A program made the position numbers and the translations under genes. Shown one piece after another: positions 29,233 through 39,355 of a stretch of DNA of 50,135 nt (its first letter is position 1; the number at the start of each line of letters is the position of its first letter). Source of the stretch: Muribaculaceae bacterium (GTDB lineage Bacteria; Bacteroidota; Bacteroidia; Bacteroidales; Muribaculaceae); NCBI GenBank assembly GCA_009775365.1, contig VSPM01000016.1:1-50135 (forward strand), given 5' to 3'. The notes under the pieces were generated by a model that saw only the letters and a list, made by a program, of their open reading frames with translations, was not told the origin of the DNA and searched no databases.

Positions 29233-30573
29233 TTATTTCAATTTGGCTTTGATTGCTGCTGTCTCATTCTCGTAGCCGGGTTTTTCGAGGAGAGCGAACA
29301 TGTTTTTCTTGTAAGCCTCCACGCCGGGCTGGTTGAACGGGTTGACCCCGAGCAGATAGCCGCTGATTCCACAAGCCTTCTCAAAGAAGTAGATGAGCTG
29401 GCCGAGAGTGTGCTCGTCGAGTTTGTTGAGCTCAATCTTGATGTTGGGCACGCCGCCGTCTACGTGTGCAATCTTTGTGCCGAGCTCTGCCATCTTGTTA
29501 ACTTCGTCGATGCGCTTGCCGGCAAGATAGTTGATGCCGTCGAGGTTGGCAGAGTCTTCGGGTATGCGGCGAGTGATTGCCGGCTCCTTAACAGAAAGAA
29601 CAGTCTCGAAGATTGTGCGCTCGCCTTGCTGAATCCATTGGCCCATAGAGTGAAGGTCGGTTGTGAAATCGACAGATGCGGGGAATATGCCTTTGCCGTC
29701 TTTTCCTTCGCTTTCTCCGTAGAGCTGTTTCCACCATTCTGCGAAATAGTGAAGCTTGGGGTTGAAGTTTACAAGGATTTCGATTTTCTTGCCGCTCTGA
29801 TATAGGGCGTTGCGGAGACGTGCATAAATCTCGCAGGGGTTTTCATCGCTTGGATGAAGAGTCTCTTTCTCCATTTCAGCTGCGCCTTCAACAAGCTTAA
29901 CGATGTCGAAACCTGCACATGCTATGGGGAGAAGGCCCACCGGAGTGAGAACAGAGAAGCGACCGCCAACGTTGTCGGGTATCACATAAGTCTCATATCC
30001 CTCCTGAGTGGCGAGAGTGCGGAGCGCACCCTTCTTTTCGTCGGTCACGGCTACGATAAGGTCTTTGGCTGCCTCTTTCCCTGCCTGCTTCTCAAGCATC
30101 TCTTTAAAGATGCGGAAAGCGATGGCCGGTTCGGTGGTTGTGCCTGACTTTGAGATTACGATGATGCCGAATTTCTTTCCTGTGAGAAGTTTTTCGAGTT
30201 CGGCGGTATATTCCTCGCCGATATTCTGTCCGGCGTAGAGCACTTTGGGACTGTTGGGCTTAGGCGCGTAGAAATCTGCAAATGAGTCAGAGAGGGCAGA
30301 AATCACGGCCTTGGCGCCGAGGTAGCTGCCGCCTATGCCTACACAAACTACATATTCGCAGTTTTCGCGCAGACGTTCAGCTGTCTTGTTGATTCTGTCG
30401 AGAAGGTCGGAGGGAATAGAAGAGGGGAGGTTGAGCCAGCCGAGGAAGTCATTGCCTTCGCCGTTGCCGTCATGAAGCTTTGCAATGGCTTCGGTTGCAG
30501 AGGTCTTGTTGGCCTCATACTGCTTTTCTGCGAAACTTACTGCATCTTTAATGCAGATTTCAATAGATTTCAT
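29233..30573 (-). CDS. Glucose-6-phosphate isomerase
   Basis: Interconverts glucose-6-phosphate and fructose-6-phosphate in the cytoplasm (glycolysis/gluconeogenesis). The SIS fold is clear: VVCVGIGGSYLGAKAV (about residue 75-90), the phosphate-binding IVISKSGTTTEPAIAF, and NVGGRFSVLTPVGLLP. The catalytic histidine lies in NKLDEHTLGQL, and the lysine region follows in GVNPFNQPGVEAYKKN. 446 aa matches the compact bacterial type. It is the last gene of a - strand run lysS-gpsA-pgi; a 97-bp gap with a hairpin separates it from gpsA, and I see no strong promoter there. Confidence 0.97.
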   Translation of the reverse strand: MKSIEICIKDAVSFAEKQYEANKTSATEAIAKLHDGNGEGNDFLGWLNLPSSIPSDLLDRINKTAERLRENCEYVVCVGIGGSYLGAKAVISALSDSFADFYAPKPNSPKVLYAGQNIGEEYTAELEKLLTGKKFGIIVISKSGTTTEPAIAFRIFKEMLEKQAGKEAAKDLIVAVTDEKKGALRTLATQEGYETYVIPDNVGGRFSVLTPVGLLPIACAGFDIVKLVEGAAEMEKETLHPSDENPCEIYARLRNALYQSGKKIEILVNFNPKLHYFAEWWKQLYGESEGKDGKGIFPASVDFTTDLHSMGQWIQQGERTIFETVLSVKEPAITRRIPEDSANLDGINYLAGKRIDEVNKMAELGTKIAHVDGGVPNIKIELNKLDEHTLGQLIYFFEKACGISGYLLGVNPFNQPGVEAYKKNMFALLEKPGYENETAAIKAKLK

Positions 30574-30624
30574 TGTCTTTAAAATTTGAGTGATATTGAT
30601 TCGTATGACGTATGCCTGAAATTA

Positions 30625-30673
30625 TAACGCTTTCGGGGAGGAGATTGTTCTTAGTGCGAAACGAAAAGCGTTA
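30625..30673 (-). other. Inverted repeat overlapping the gpsA stop codon
   Basis: TAACGCTTTCG (30625-30635) and CGAAAAGCGTTA (30662-30673) can pair over 11 bp with one extra A. The right arm includes the gpsA stop. A weak T/A-rich stretch follows in the - direction. It may be a partial terminator or processing site between gpsA and pgi. Confidence 0.35.
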
Positions 30674-31672
30674 AGAGAAGGAGTCATAAACAGCGGCGAG
30701 CGCCTGACGTGGGGTGATCCCTTCATATAAGATGCGGTAGACACATCTTAGGATAGGCATGTCGGCTTTCACGGTTGCCTCGTTGATTTCGTAGATGCAT
30801 CGAGTGCCGTAATACCCTTCGGCCACCATCTCCATTTCCATCTTTGCGGCTTTCACGCTATGTCCTTTCCCGATCATAGCCCCGAAATTGTGGTTGCGCG
30901 AGAAAAGGCTGTATGCTGTCACGAGGAGGTCGCCAAGATAAGCAGACCGGCAGATGTCTCGTTCCATAGGGGCTATGGCGTCGATGAAACGTCGCATTTC
31001 TCTGATTGCATTGCACACGAGCATAGCCTTGAAATTGTCGCCGGCTTTCATGCCGTTTACCATTCCGGCAGCTATCGCATAGACGTTTTTGAGCACGGCT
31101 CCATATTCAATCCCCTCTACGTCATGAGAGAGTATTGTCTTGAGTTTGATTCCGGCTATTGCCCTGGCGAATTCTCCGGCTTTTTCAGTGTCGTGGCATC
31201 CGATTGTGAGATAGCTCAGATGGTCGAGGGCCACCTCTTCGGCGTGGCAGGGGCCTCCGATTACAATGAGGTTTGAATCTTTGCATCCGAAACGGGATTT
31301 GAACCAGTCGGTCACAATCATATTGTCGTCGGGCACAATCCCCTTCACCGCCGAGACTATGTTGCGCCCCGAAAGGTCGGCATTGATTTTTTCGGCCTCA
31401 CCTTTGAAGTAGGGTGATGGCACGGCCACAACAAGGGTGTCGGCGTCGGCCACAGCCGCATTAATGTCAGAATAGAAATTAATGCGGGCTGTGTCGAATG
31501 TCACATCGCTGAGATATACGGGGTTGCGGTGGTATTTGATAAAGTCGTCAATGCGTTCGGGACGGCGCACATACCAGTTGATGCGGTCGTTGTTGTTTAG
31601 CAGCAACTTTGCAAGCGCGGTGGCCCAGCTTCCGGCTCCTATAACGGCTATCTTTCCCAGTGCCCCCATCAT
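30671..31672 (-). CDS. NAD(P)-dependent glycerol-3-phosphate dehydrogenase
   Basis: Reduces dihydroxyacetone phosphate to sn-glycerol-3-phosphate for phospholipid synthesis. N-terminal Rossmann motif IAVIGAGSWATALAKLL (about residues 7-23); the family usually has GAGSWG, so Gly-to-Ala here is a mild change. The catalytic region follows: SAVKGI, IGGPCHAEEVA, YGAVLKNVYAIAAGM, then LGDLLVTAYS and GAMIGKG. 333 aa is normal. Its ATG overlaps the lysS stop by 4 bp (31669-31672), so the two are translationally coupled. Confidence 0.96.
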   Translation of the reverse strand: MMGALGKIAVIGAGSWATALAKLLLNNNDRINWYVRRPERIDDFIKYHRNPVYLSDVTFDTARINFYSDINAAVADADTLVVAVPSPYFKGEAEKINADLSGRNIVSAVKGIVPDDNMIVTDWFKSRFGCKDSNLIVIGGPCHAEEVALDHLSYLTIGCHDTEKAGEFARAIAGIKLKTILSHDVEGIEYGAVLKNVYAIAAGMVNGMKAGDNFKAMLVCNAIREMRRFIDAIAPMERDICRSAYLGDLLVTAYSLFSRNHNFGAMIGKGHSVKAAKMEMEMVAEGYYGTRCIYEINEATVKADMPILRCVYRILYEGITPRQALAAVYDSFS

Positions 31673-33219
31673 TCAGCCTCGTTTTCGTTCTCTTCCTCTT
31701 TGTTCTGCTTCTTTTCGGGACGCATCTGCGGGAAAAGTAGCACTTCCTGAATTGTGGACTGTCCGGTCATGAGCATTGCGAGACGGTCCATTCCGATTCC
31801 CATTCCTGATGTGGGGGGCATGCCGTATTCGAGGGCGCGGATAAAGTCGCCGTCGATAATCATGGCTTCGTCGTCGCCTTTGTCGGCGAGGCGCATCTGC
31901 TCTACAAAGCGTTCATACTGGTCGATGGGGTCGTTGAGCTCTGAATAAGCGTTGGCAAGCTCCTTGCCGTTGACCATGAGCTCGAAGCGCTCTGTGAGAC
32001 GGGGGTCGTTGCGATGTCGCTTTGTGAGAGGCGACATCTCGATGGGATAGTCGATAATAAATGTGGGCTGAATGAATGAGCCTTCGCATTTCTCTCCGAA
32101 AATCTCGTCGATGAGTTTACCCTTGCCGAAAGATTCGTCAACTTCGATTCCGTTCTGCTTGCAGAAAGCGCGAAGCTCTTCTTCGGTCTTGCCTGTGATG
32201 TCGAACCCTGTCTTGTCGAGGATTGCCTGGGTCATTGTCACACGCGGATATGGCGCCTTGAAAGAGATGGTGTTGTCGCCCACCTGCACTTCGGTTGTGC
32301 CGTTGACGTCAAGGCAGATTTTCTCGAGCATCTTCTCGGTGAAAGCCATCATCCAGTTGTAGTCCTTGTAGGAAACGTAAATTTCCATGCAGGTGAATTC
32401 AGGGTTGTGGGTGCGGTCCATGCCCTCGTTGCGGAAATTCTTTGAGAATTCGTATACGCCCTCGAAGCCGCCTACAATGAGGCGTTTGAGATAGAGTTCG
32501 TCGGCGATGCGCAAATACAAGGGAATGTCGAGCGCATTGTGGTGGGTGATGAACGGGCGGGCCGACGCGCCTCCGGGGATTGCCTGGAGAATAGGGGTCT
32601 CCACCTCGATATATCCGTGTGAATTGAAATATTCACGCATGGAGTTGAACATCTTCGTGCGCTTGATGAAGATGTCTTTGATCCCTTTGTTGACCACCAG
32701 GTCTACATAGCGTTGGCGATATCGCTGTTCGGGGTCGGTGAATGCGTCGTAGGCTTTGCCGTCTTTCATCTTGACAACAGGCAGCGGGCGAAGGCTCTTT
32801 GAGAGCACTGTGATCTCTTCTGCATGGATTGATATTTCGCCCATCTGGGTGCGGAACACGTATCCTTTCACGCCGATGAAGTCGCCTATGTCAAGGAGTT
32901 TCTTGAAGACCACGTTATACATGTCTTTGTCTTCTCCGGGGCAGAGGTCGTCGCGGCTGACGTATACCTGGATTCGTCCTTCAGAATCCTGAAGCTCCAT
33001 GAAAGAAGCTTTTCCCATGATTCTGCGGCTCATGATACGCCCGGCCACTGTCACCTCGCGCGGCGGCTCCTGGCCGTCGACGAAGTTCTCTTTGATTTCA
33101 ACGGAATGACCTGTCACTTTATATTCCGGAGCGGGATAGGGCTCTATTCCTCGGTCGCGGAGTGCCTGCATACTGTTGCGGCGCACAATCTCTTGTTCTG
33201 TGAGTTCCTGATTTGCCAT
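31669..33219 (-). CDS. Lysyl-tRNA synthetase (class II)
   Basis: Charges tRNA-Lys. The N-terminal OB-fold anticodon-binding domain spans about residues 55-165 (VAGRIMSRRIMGKASFMELQ). The class II catalytic core has motif 1 (MREYFNSHGYIEVETPIL), motif 2 (FRNEGMDRTHNPEFTCMEIY) and motif 3 (GMGIGMDRLAMLMTGQ with PQMRP). 516 aa is normal; the tail is a short Glu/Lys-rich extension. It leads the lysS-gpsA-pgi run. In-frame start at 33219 with a candidate -7 box about 55 bp upstream. Confidence 0.98.
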   Translation of the reverse strand: MANQELTEQEIVRRNSMQALRDRGIEPYPAPEYKVTGHSVEIKENFVDGQEPPREVTVAGRIMSRRIMGKASFMELQDSEGRIQVYVSRDDLCPGEDKDMYNVVFKKLLDIGDFIGVKGYVFRTQMGEISIHAEEITVLSKSLRPLPVVKMKDGKAYDAFTDPEQRYRQRYVDLVVNKGIKDIFIKRTKMFNSMREYFNSHGYIEVETPILQAIPGGASARPFITHHNALDIPLYLRIADELYLKRLIVGGFEGVYEFSKNFRNEGMDRTHNPEFTCMEIYVSYKDYNWMMAFTEKMLEKICLDVNGTTEVQVGDNTISFKAPYPRVTMTQAILDKTGFDITGKTEEELRAFCKQNGIEVDESFGKGKLIDEIFGEKCEGSFIQPTFIIDYPIEMSPLTKRHRNDPRLTERFELMVNGKELANAYSELNDPIDQYERFVEQMRLADKGDDEAMIIDGDFIRALEYGMPPTSGMGIGMDRLAMLMTGQSTIQEVLLFPQMRPEKKQNKEEENENEAE

Positions 33220-33276
33220 ATATAGTGTCTGAAATTATTTCAATATAAAAAAGGAGAATTCCCGAATTTTAAATTG

Positions 33277-33284
33277 CAAAATTA
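33277..33284 (-). promoter_or_regulatory. Candidate -7 box of the lysS operon
   Basis: TAATTTTG on the - strand, immediately after the terminator of the upstream gene. It would start transcription near 33271, about 50 nt before lysS. The -33 position is occupied by the terminator stem and has no clear TTTG. Confidence 0.45.
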
Positions 33285-33285
33285 C

Positions 33286-33321
33286 AAAAAAATAGCCGAA
33301 AAACCATAAGGTCTCCGGCTA
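33286..33321 (-). terminator. Terminator of the rsmA-dehydrogenase operon
   Basis: On the - strand, TAGCCG...CGGCTA with an inner GACC/GGTT pairing is followed by seven T. It lies 14 bp after the dehydrogenase stop. Confidence 0.8.
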
Positions 33322-33334
33322 AATATGACTGTTG

Positions 33335-34291
33335 TCAGCGTGCTACATTGTTTATGGGGCTGCCTTTTGTGTAGGCGTCGAGGTTGTCGAGCGTTATTTG
33401 CATCAGTCTTTCGCGTGCCTCTTTTGTGGCCCAGGCTATGTGTGGAGTGATGTAGCTGTTGGGGGCAGACAGCAACGGGTTGTCTGATGCAGGTGGCTCT
33501 GTGGTGAGCACGTCTGCTCCAAATGCTGCAAGTTTCCCGTTGCGAAGCGCTTCGGCCACGGCGTCATCGTCTATCAGCGGGCCTCGGCCTGTGTTGATAA
33601 GGATGGCGGATGGCTTCATGAGCGCAAGCCTCTCTCTGTTGACAAGGCGGTTGGTGTCGGGGGCCAGAGGACAATGCAGGCTCACTACGTCTGATTCTGA
33701 AAAAAGTTTGTTGAGGTCGGCCTTGGTCACTCCGTCGGGCAGGTGCTCAGGCTCTTTTGATGTGAAAGCGAGCACTTTCATGTCGAAAGCGATGGCTATG
33801 TGCGCTACAGCCTGCCCGATGTGGCCGAATCCGACAATGCCGAATGTTTTGCCGGCGAGTTCTGTCAGCGGCGTGTCCCAATAGCAGAAATCGGGGTTGC
33901 GGCTCCAACGGCCAGACCTGTTCTCTATGGCATAGTGCTCCACGCGGTCGGTGATTGCGAGAAGCAGGGCGAACACTTTTTGTGCCACAGACATTGTGCT
34001 GTAGGCCGGGATATTGGTCACGACGATACCAAGTTTTTTAGCAGCGGCCACATCCACCACATTGTATCCTGTGGCAAGGACTCCCACATATTTAAGGCCG
34101 GGCAATTCGTGGAGAGTCTCTTCATTAAGGACCACTTTGTTGGTGAGAAGCACTTCAGAGCCTTTGGCTCGCTCAATTATTTCTGCCGGGGCGGTGCGGT
34201 CGTAGACTGTGACGTCGCCAAATTTTTTCAACGGCTCCCAGGATAGGTCGCCGGGGTTGAGGCTATAGCCGTCAAGAATTGTGATTTTCAT
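33335..34291 (-). CDS. D-2-hydroxyacid dehydrogenase (glycerate/hydroxypyruvate reductase-like)
   Basis: NAD-dependent oxidoreductase acting on a small 2-hydroxy or 2-oxo acid. It shows the NAD-binding loop GIVGFGHIGQAVA (about residue 150), the catalytic Arg region LINTGRGPLIDDDAV, the Glu in LTTEPP, and the catalytic His in TPHIAW. 318 aa is typical. Closest in style to glycerate dehydrogenase or hydroxypyruvate reductase; the true substrate cannot be read from sequence. Its ATG overlaps the rsmA stop by 4 bp, so it is coupled to that gene. Confidence 0.92.
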   Translation of the reverse strand: MKITILDGYSLNPGDLSWEPLKKFGDVTVYDRTAPAEIIERAKGSEVLLTNKVVLNEETLHELPGLKYVGVLATGYNVVDVAAAKKLGIVVTNIPAYSTMSVAQKVFALLLAITDRVEHYAIENRSGRWSRNPDFCYWDTPLTELAGKTFGIVGFGHIGQAVAHIAIAFDMKVLAFTSKEPEHLPDGVTKADLNKLFSESDVVSLHCPLAPDTNRLVNRERLALMKPSAILINTGRGPLIDDDAVAEALRNGKLAAFGADVLTTEPPASDNPLLSAPNSYITPHIAWATKEARERLMQITLDNLDAYTKGSPINNVAR

Positions 34292-35079
34292 TTAGAGGCA
34301 GCGATTGTAAGGGTTATAAAATCTTCTACAGACAGGCGCTCCGGACGAAGGGCCATTATAGGCTCTTTCATTATCGGTGCGTCTGCCGGGATGAGTCCTC
34401 CGAGAGAATTGCGCAAAGTTTTCCGGCGCTGTCCGAATGCAGTCTTTACAATAGTCTTAAACAATTTTTCATTGCATCCGAGCGATGTGCGGGAGTTGCG
34501 TGTGAGGCGTATCACTCCGCTCATCACTTTTGGAGGGGGGGAGAATACTCCCGGCGGCACGTTAAACAGATATTCGCAGTCATACCATGCCTGCAGCAGC
34601 ACTGAAAGGATGCCATATACCTTAGTGCCCGGCTTGCAGCATATTCGTTCTGCCACTTCTTTCTGGAGCATTCCGGCCACAACGGGAATGTCTTCCTTAT
34701 AGTCGAGAACTTTGAAAAATATCTGCGATGAAATATTGTATGGATAGTTGCCTATAATGGCAAATTTACCGGAGAAGAGCTCTTTAAGGCCCATTTTCAG
34801 GAAGTCGCCTTCAATCACCTCAAGGTCCGGAAACACTTTGTTTAGGAACTCTACGCTCTCGGAGTCGAGTTCCACAGCTTTCACGTTTCGTCCGGCTTTC
34901 ATCAGGAACTGAGAAAGCACGCCCATTCCCGGCCCGACCTCAAGCACGGGTAGTTCGCCCCACGTCTTGGCGTCAGTGGGGAGCTGGTCTTTTTCGATGG
35001 TGTCGGCAATCCGCTTCGCAACGTTGAGGTCTTTTAAGAAGTGCTGGCCGAGTGCCTTTTTTGCTTTTACTTGTGTCAT
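34288..35079 (-). CDS. 16S rRNA adenine dimethyltransferase RsmA (KsgA)
   Basis: Dimethylates two adjacent adenines in the last helix of 16S rRNA during 30S assembly. It has the diagnostic start KKALGQHFLKD, the SAM-binding VLEVGPGMGVLSQFL (about residues 47-60), the acidic Glu in AVELD, and the catalytic NYPYN variant of NPPY in IIGNYPYNISSQIF. 263 aa is normal. First gene of a two-gene operon with the dehydrogenase. Confidence 0.97.
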   Translation of the reverse strand: MTQVKAKKALGQHFLKDLNVAKRIADTIEKDQLPTDAKTWGELPVLEVGPGMGVLSQFLMKAGRNVKAVELDSESVEFLNKVFPDLEVIEGDFLKMGLKELFSGKFAIIGNYPYNISSQIFFKVLDYKEDIPVVAGMLQKEVAERICCKPGTKVYGILSVLLQAWYDCEYLFNVPPGVFSPPPKVMSGVIRLTRNSRTSLGCNEKLFKTIVKTAFGQRRKTLRNSLGGLIPADAPIMKEPIMALRPERLSVEDFITLTIAASK

Positions 35080-35200
35080 GACATATAAACAACGCGTCCC
35101 GCACTAAAGTTAGTGCAGACAGATTTGAAGAATATATCATAATTCCATTCCAGAAGGAGTGTGAAAAATTCCTCGGTGTCTTTAAATACCGTTGTGATGA

Positions 35201-35232
35201 TTTTAGATTATTATGTTTTTTCCTTAATTTTG
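35201..35232 (+). promoter_or_regulatory. Probable promoter of the frameshifted AraC-type regulator
   Basis: TAATTTTG at 35225-35232 with TTTT (one off TTTG) exactly 20 nt upstream at 35201-35204. Start near 35238, leaving a leader of about 120 nt. The rest of 35080-35359 shows a short GCACTAA/TTAGTGC dyad near 35100 and nothing else. Confidence 0.5.
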
Positions 35233-35359
35233 TAGAAAATATCATGTTGCTGATTAAATAAAATATTGTTTTAGATATTTGTTTTTCAGGATAGTCAATT
35301 AAAGGAAATTTTTATGTCCAACCGGAATTATGTCGGTTCTGCACACATATACTTAATAT

Positions 35360-37151
35360 ATGATACGGCAAATCACACATCAAGGCTTCATATTAGGGAT
35401 ATTATGTATGATAATATGTTTCGCATCTGTCATATGTGCGGTTGCGGAGGAACGTGGCAAGAATTTTACCGGTCAAGCCGATTATTACTTCAGCCTTGAC
35501 AATGGCAGCCTCATAAATGAAGGGGTTGAAAACATAAGAAAAGGGGACAACGACAATGCCCAGATGGCATTGTCCGTAGTTGTCAAGAGATACATGCAAA
35601 ACCCGGATGACTCAGACGGCAAGGGATATGCAATTCAGGCTTATTATAATTTAGGTATATTGCATTCCACGCACATGCTTGATTATAATAAGGCTTACCG
35701 CTATCTGAAAACAGCGTTGAAAATAGCTGAGGAAGACAGCAACATCTACAGGCTTGCATATATACATACGGCATTGGCAAATTTGTATTCCGCATGACAA
35801 TTCAGATTCGGAACTGGAACAGAGACATATCTATCATCTGATTGAGGGCGCAAAAGCAGCGATAAGAAGCCGTAACCAGCAGGCGGTCTCTTCTATCGGT
35901 GCCAATCTTGTACTTGCCGGAGTGACCATGGATTCCCTTCGAGAGTTCATGCCTATAATAGAGGAAATTGGAAAATTTCAATTTACGGAGGATTTTAGGG
36001 AGAAGTCGCGAGGGACACTGTTACTGATTGATGCGTGTCGTCATTGGATATCGGGGGAATATGCCAGGACTGAAGAGATTTTCAAATCGGCAATTATGGC
36101 AAACGAGTCTCATTCGTTTGCAGAAAGGTATCGCAATCTGGTTTATGAGATACTGTCGCATTTTTATATGGAAATGGGGGACTATGAAAAAGGGATTGCC
36201 GTTGCGAAAGAGAATTTCCGGAATGCGGAAAGCGGAGGACTTGACGATTTCTCCTTATCGATGTCTAAACGTCTGCATGACATTTATGCCTCGGTCAACC
36301 AAAAGGATTCGGCAGACAAATATTTCGACATATATCTTCACCTGAAAGAGAGGATGTCGCAGAAGAACGGGTTCGGTTCGGTGAAGACACTTGATTTTTT
36401 AGATGACATTGAGCGTATAAACGCAGAGATAGACAATGTCACTGCAAAATTTGAGGAGCAGAAAAGGCTCCGGATTCTTGCGGTGGGATTTAGCGTCATG
36501 TTGCTGATAATAGTATTGGGTCTTTTGTGGGTGTATTACAATCTGCGCAAGAACCATCGCATCCTTTTCAAGCAGAATGAGCAAATGCAACAAAGGGAGT
36601 CGCAACACAGACTTCTGCGCAACCAATGGGACAAGGAGAAAAATGAGCTTATAAATATTATAAAGGAGAGACGGACGCCAGGGATGGGTACCCCGGAATC
36701 GGATGCCGGCATTGATAACGACACTGTGGATGATGTTACGCAGACCTCTGCTAAAGTAAATGGTGATACAACATGCAAAGCAGACGATGAAAAAGAGAAA
36801 CTGCTGAAGGTTTATGCGAGTGTGCTCTCGTTTATGGACAATTCCCGAGAGATCTACACAAACGGTTTTACGCTTGCTGATTTGTGCCGGGCTATAGGAA
36901 TCTCACGCCAGTCGGTGTCGAAAGCTATCAACGTATGTTTTGGCGACAGTTTCCCTCAGCTGCTGAATGAATACAGGATTAGAGAGGTCACGCGGCTGAT
37001 GAACGATGAGAATTCAGATAACCTTACAATCGAGGCCATGGCAGAGATGGCAGGTTTCAAAAGCCGGACTTCATTTACGTCTCTATTTAAAAACAAGACC
37101 GGGCTCACTCCATCCGAATATCTTAAAATCAAGAGAAACAAGCGCAATTAA
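35360..37151 (+). pseudogene. TPR membrane sensor with AraC-type DNA-binding domain, split by a frameshift
   Basis: Two overlapping frames form one protein of about 596 aa. Frame one (35360-35797) has a signal peptide/anchor (ILGILCMIICFASVICAVA) and TPR helices, and stops after TALANLYSA. The frame +1 to it continues at 35793 or 35796 with DNSDSELEQRHIYHL and further TPR helices. Then come a membrane helix (about residues 370-390, SVMLLIIVLGLLWVYY), a coiled coil, and a C-terminal AraC/XylS-type helix-turn-helix with MAEMAGFKSRTSFTSLFKN. Removing one base near 35792 restores the frame. It is the same design as the regulator at 25031-26698, but with a different DNA-binding family. It lies just upstream of a secreted-protein gene, again its likely target. 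Confidence 0.75.
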
Positions 37152-37181
37152 ACGTGGATAAATGATTGAAACAGGGTTTGG

Positions 37182-37218
37182 ATGTCTTGAAATGTATGGG
37201 ATATACGTTTCAAGACAT
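37182..37218. promoter_or_regulatory. Long dyad upstream of the secreted-protein promoter
   Basis: ATGTCTTGAAA and TTTCAAGACAT are perfect 11-bp inverted arms separated by 15 nt, which themselves can pair GTAT/ATAC. It could terminate the regulator transcript or be an operator: its right arm ends 16 bp before the -33 element of the next gene. No T-run longer than three follows, which slightly favours the operator. Confidence 0.5.
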
Positions 37219-37234
37219 TTCGTCATGTAAATTA

Positions 37235-37266
37235 TTTGAACATACGGTTATTGCTATATAATTTTG
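37235..37266 (+). promoter_or_regulatory. Promoter of the secreted FN3-type protein
   Basis: TTTG (37235-37238) and TAATTTTG (37259-37266) with a 20-nt spacer. Start near 37272, a leader of about 45 nt. Confidence 0.75.
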
Positions 37267-37318
37267 CCGACGACAAGAGACATTCACTTGTTGCAATATC
37301 ATTATTAATCGTAATATT

Positions 37319-39313
37319 ATGAAACATCGCTTATCTATGTTTATTCTTGCCTCCGCCTCTATGACGGGGTTTGCGGAAACAACAGTACAGATTGTTCCGG
37401 AAGGAACCAAGTCGCCTGCCAAGGTTGTGGAAGTGACCACAGCCGATGTGTTAACCTCTGAGGATTTCTCTAATTTCGAGGATGGTAGCGTTGATAGTCC
37501 TGACTTTTCAAAGATGCTTGCCCACGAGGGTACTTCGCTTGATTATATCATGCATGACAAGGGATGGCACGGCCATAAGGTCTATTCCGCCGGCGGGGTA
37601 TGCGCGTTGCAGACTTACAATTCCATGGATCTGGCATATCTCATGACTCCGTTGAATGATTATTCCGGGGATGTCACAATCACGTTGAGGGCAAAATATT
37701 CCATAAACGAGTGGGAGACCGAGGATGGCCAGCATATGAGAGACACGGGCTCTTCATTGTCTTTCGGAATTCGGAATGAGAGCAAACGGGAGTTTGACCT
37801 GTGTGGAGATTATCCGGACGAACTCGCCTCGATACGTCTCTATCCCAACCAGGGATGGTGTGAGATAAGCATAACGTTCGAAAACCATTCCGCATATAAC
37901 GATGCGTATATCATCATGTCGTCTCCAGACTGCATCCTGATTGATGACATAAAGATTACATCTTCGGTTGACCGGTTTATTGCTTCTCCTGAAATACTTG
38001 GAGTAAGGGATGTGACGGAGACATCATTCACAATTGATTTTGAACCTGTCAGAAAAGCATTCAACTATTATGTAATGCTCTATACGCTGAAGGGATATGA
38101 CGATGAGGGAAATCCGATTTATCTTCCTGTGCTTACCCCCGATGTCATGGAATATCTTGAACAGGTCGGAATGACAGTGGAGGAATATCTGGATGCTGCG
38201 GGATATGAATTGGACAACCCATATCTGATGTATGCTATAGTTCAGGCTCATGAGAAAAAAGAATATACATTTAATAATCTTGATCCAACAACTGATTATT
38301 ATTATGCAGTCCGTTCGCATTATCGGACCACATTCTCTGATCCTGACATAAAACCGGTTGACGTATTGCCTACTCCTATTGTGGCCGATGCTACATCTAT
38401 TACAGATAAATCTTTTGTTGCCAACTGGGGCAATGTGATTAATGCAGACGGATATAAGGTCAACTTGTATGGAGTTTATCAAGCGAAAGAGGATATAGAG
38501 GGATTTGTATTGTTTGAAGAGAACTTCGACAAGACAAGTAATCTGACGACTAGTACAAACATCATTAATCCTACAATTCTTGACGAATTGGAAACCGGAA
38601 TTAATATTGACGGAGTAACAACAAATCCGGGATGGATTTATGGATATGAGGAATTTATTGCCAGCATCGTTGATGGTATGGTCTATTTCCCTTGCAAGGT
38701 TAGTACCCCTGTGTTCTCATGCGGAAGTAGCGATACAATTGAAGTCTGGATTAATGGGAAATGCACAGAACCAGAGTTTACGTTGACACTGGAATTTGCT
38801 GGCGAGAAACATAAGATGGATTTCACATCGTCAATATTGATGGATTCATTCTGTTTGCCTACTCATGGCCTTAAAGAAGGACGCCTGAGCATCACAGGTC
38901 CGGCTTCCATATTAGGACATCTTTTTATTGACGATATTATTGTGAGCCAGGATGTGAAGAAGGGTATGCTTGCATATACCTATCTTGGCACAGAACAGGT
39001 GGATGGAAATTCATGTGAATTTGCAGACTTGGCTTCTGACGTATATGATTTCTACGGATATGGAGTTATTGCCGAAAGAGGTGAGGACGAAAGTCTGATT
39101 GTGTCAGAAGAGAGCGAGAGAATGCTTGTTGACCTTGTCAACAGGTTAAGCACTACAGGAGTTCCCGGTATTGAAGATGCTGTTAACACTGATTCTAATA
39201 AGGAATTAGAAGCGATTTATTCACTTGATGGCACAAAACTTGAGTCTGTCAGGAGAGGTGTCAACATTATCGTTTATTCCGACGGTTCCACAAAGAAAGT
39301 TTTTGTGAGATAA
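37319..39313 (+). CDS. Secreted multidomain protein with fibronectin-like repeats and type IX-like C-terminus
   Basis: 664 aa with a signal peptide (LSMFILASASMTGFAE). It alternates jelly-roll, 'choice-of-anchor'-like units, recognisable by EDFSNFEDGS early and by LIDDIKITSS and LFIDDIIVSQ at their ends, with two fibronectin type III-like domains (from about residue 225 and 355). The last 55 residues (GVPGIEDAV...YSLDGTKLESVRRGVNIIVY) match the degenerate sorting-type C-terminus also seen in the protein at 26882-29112. No catalytic motif is visible. It is likely exposed or secreted, perhaps adhesive. More AT-rich than the housekeeping genes. It follows a TPR/AraC regulator by 167 bp and has its own promoter. 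Confidence 0.75.
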   Translation: MKHRLSMFILASASMTGFAETTVQIVPEGTKSPAKVVEVTTADVLTSEDFSNFEDGSVDSPDFSKMLAHEGTSLDYIMHDKGWHGHKVYSAGGVCALQTYNSMDLAYLMTPLNDYSGDVTITLRAKYSINEWETEDGQHMRDTGSSLSFGIRNESKREFDLCGDYPDELASIRLYPNQGWCEISITFENHSAYNDAYIIMSSPDCILIDDIKITSSVDRFIASPEILGVRDVTETSFTIDFEPVRKAFNYYVMLYTLKGYDDEGNPIYLPVLTPDVMEYLEQVGMTVEEYLDAAGYELDNPYLMYAIVQAHEKKEYTFNNLDPTTDYYYAVRSHYRTTFSDPDIKPVDVLPTPIVADATSITDKSFVANWGNVINADGYKVNLYGVYQAKEDIEGFVLFEENFDKTSNLTTSTNIINPTILDELETGINIDGVTTNPGWIYGYEEFIASIVDGMVYFPCKVSTPVFSCGSSDTIEVWINGKCTEPEFTLTLEFAGEKHKMDFTSSILMDSFCLPTHGLKEGRLSITGPASILGHLFIDDIIVSQDVKKGMLAYTYLGTEQVDGNSCEFADLASDVYDFYGYGVIAERGEDESLIVSEESERMLVDLVNRLSTTGVPGIEDAVNTDSNKELEAIYSLDGTKLESVRRGVNIIVYSDGSTKKVFVR

Positions 39314-39355
39314 CGTCCGGAGGCTTTTCCTCTATCATAATTTATAAAAGATAGG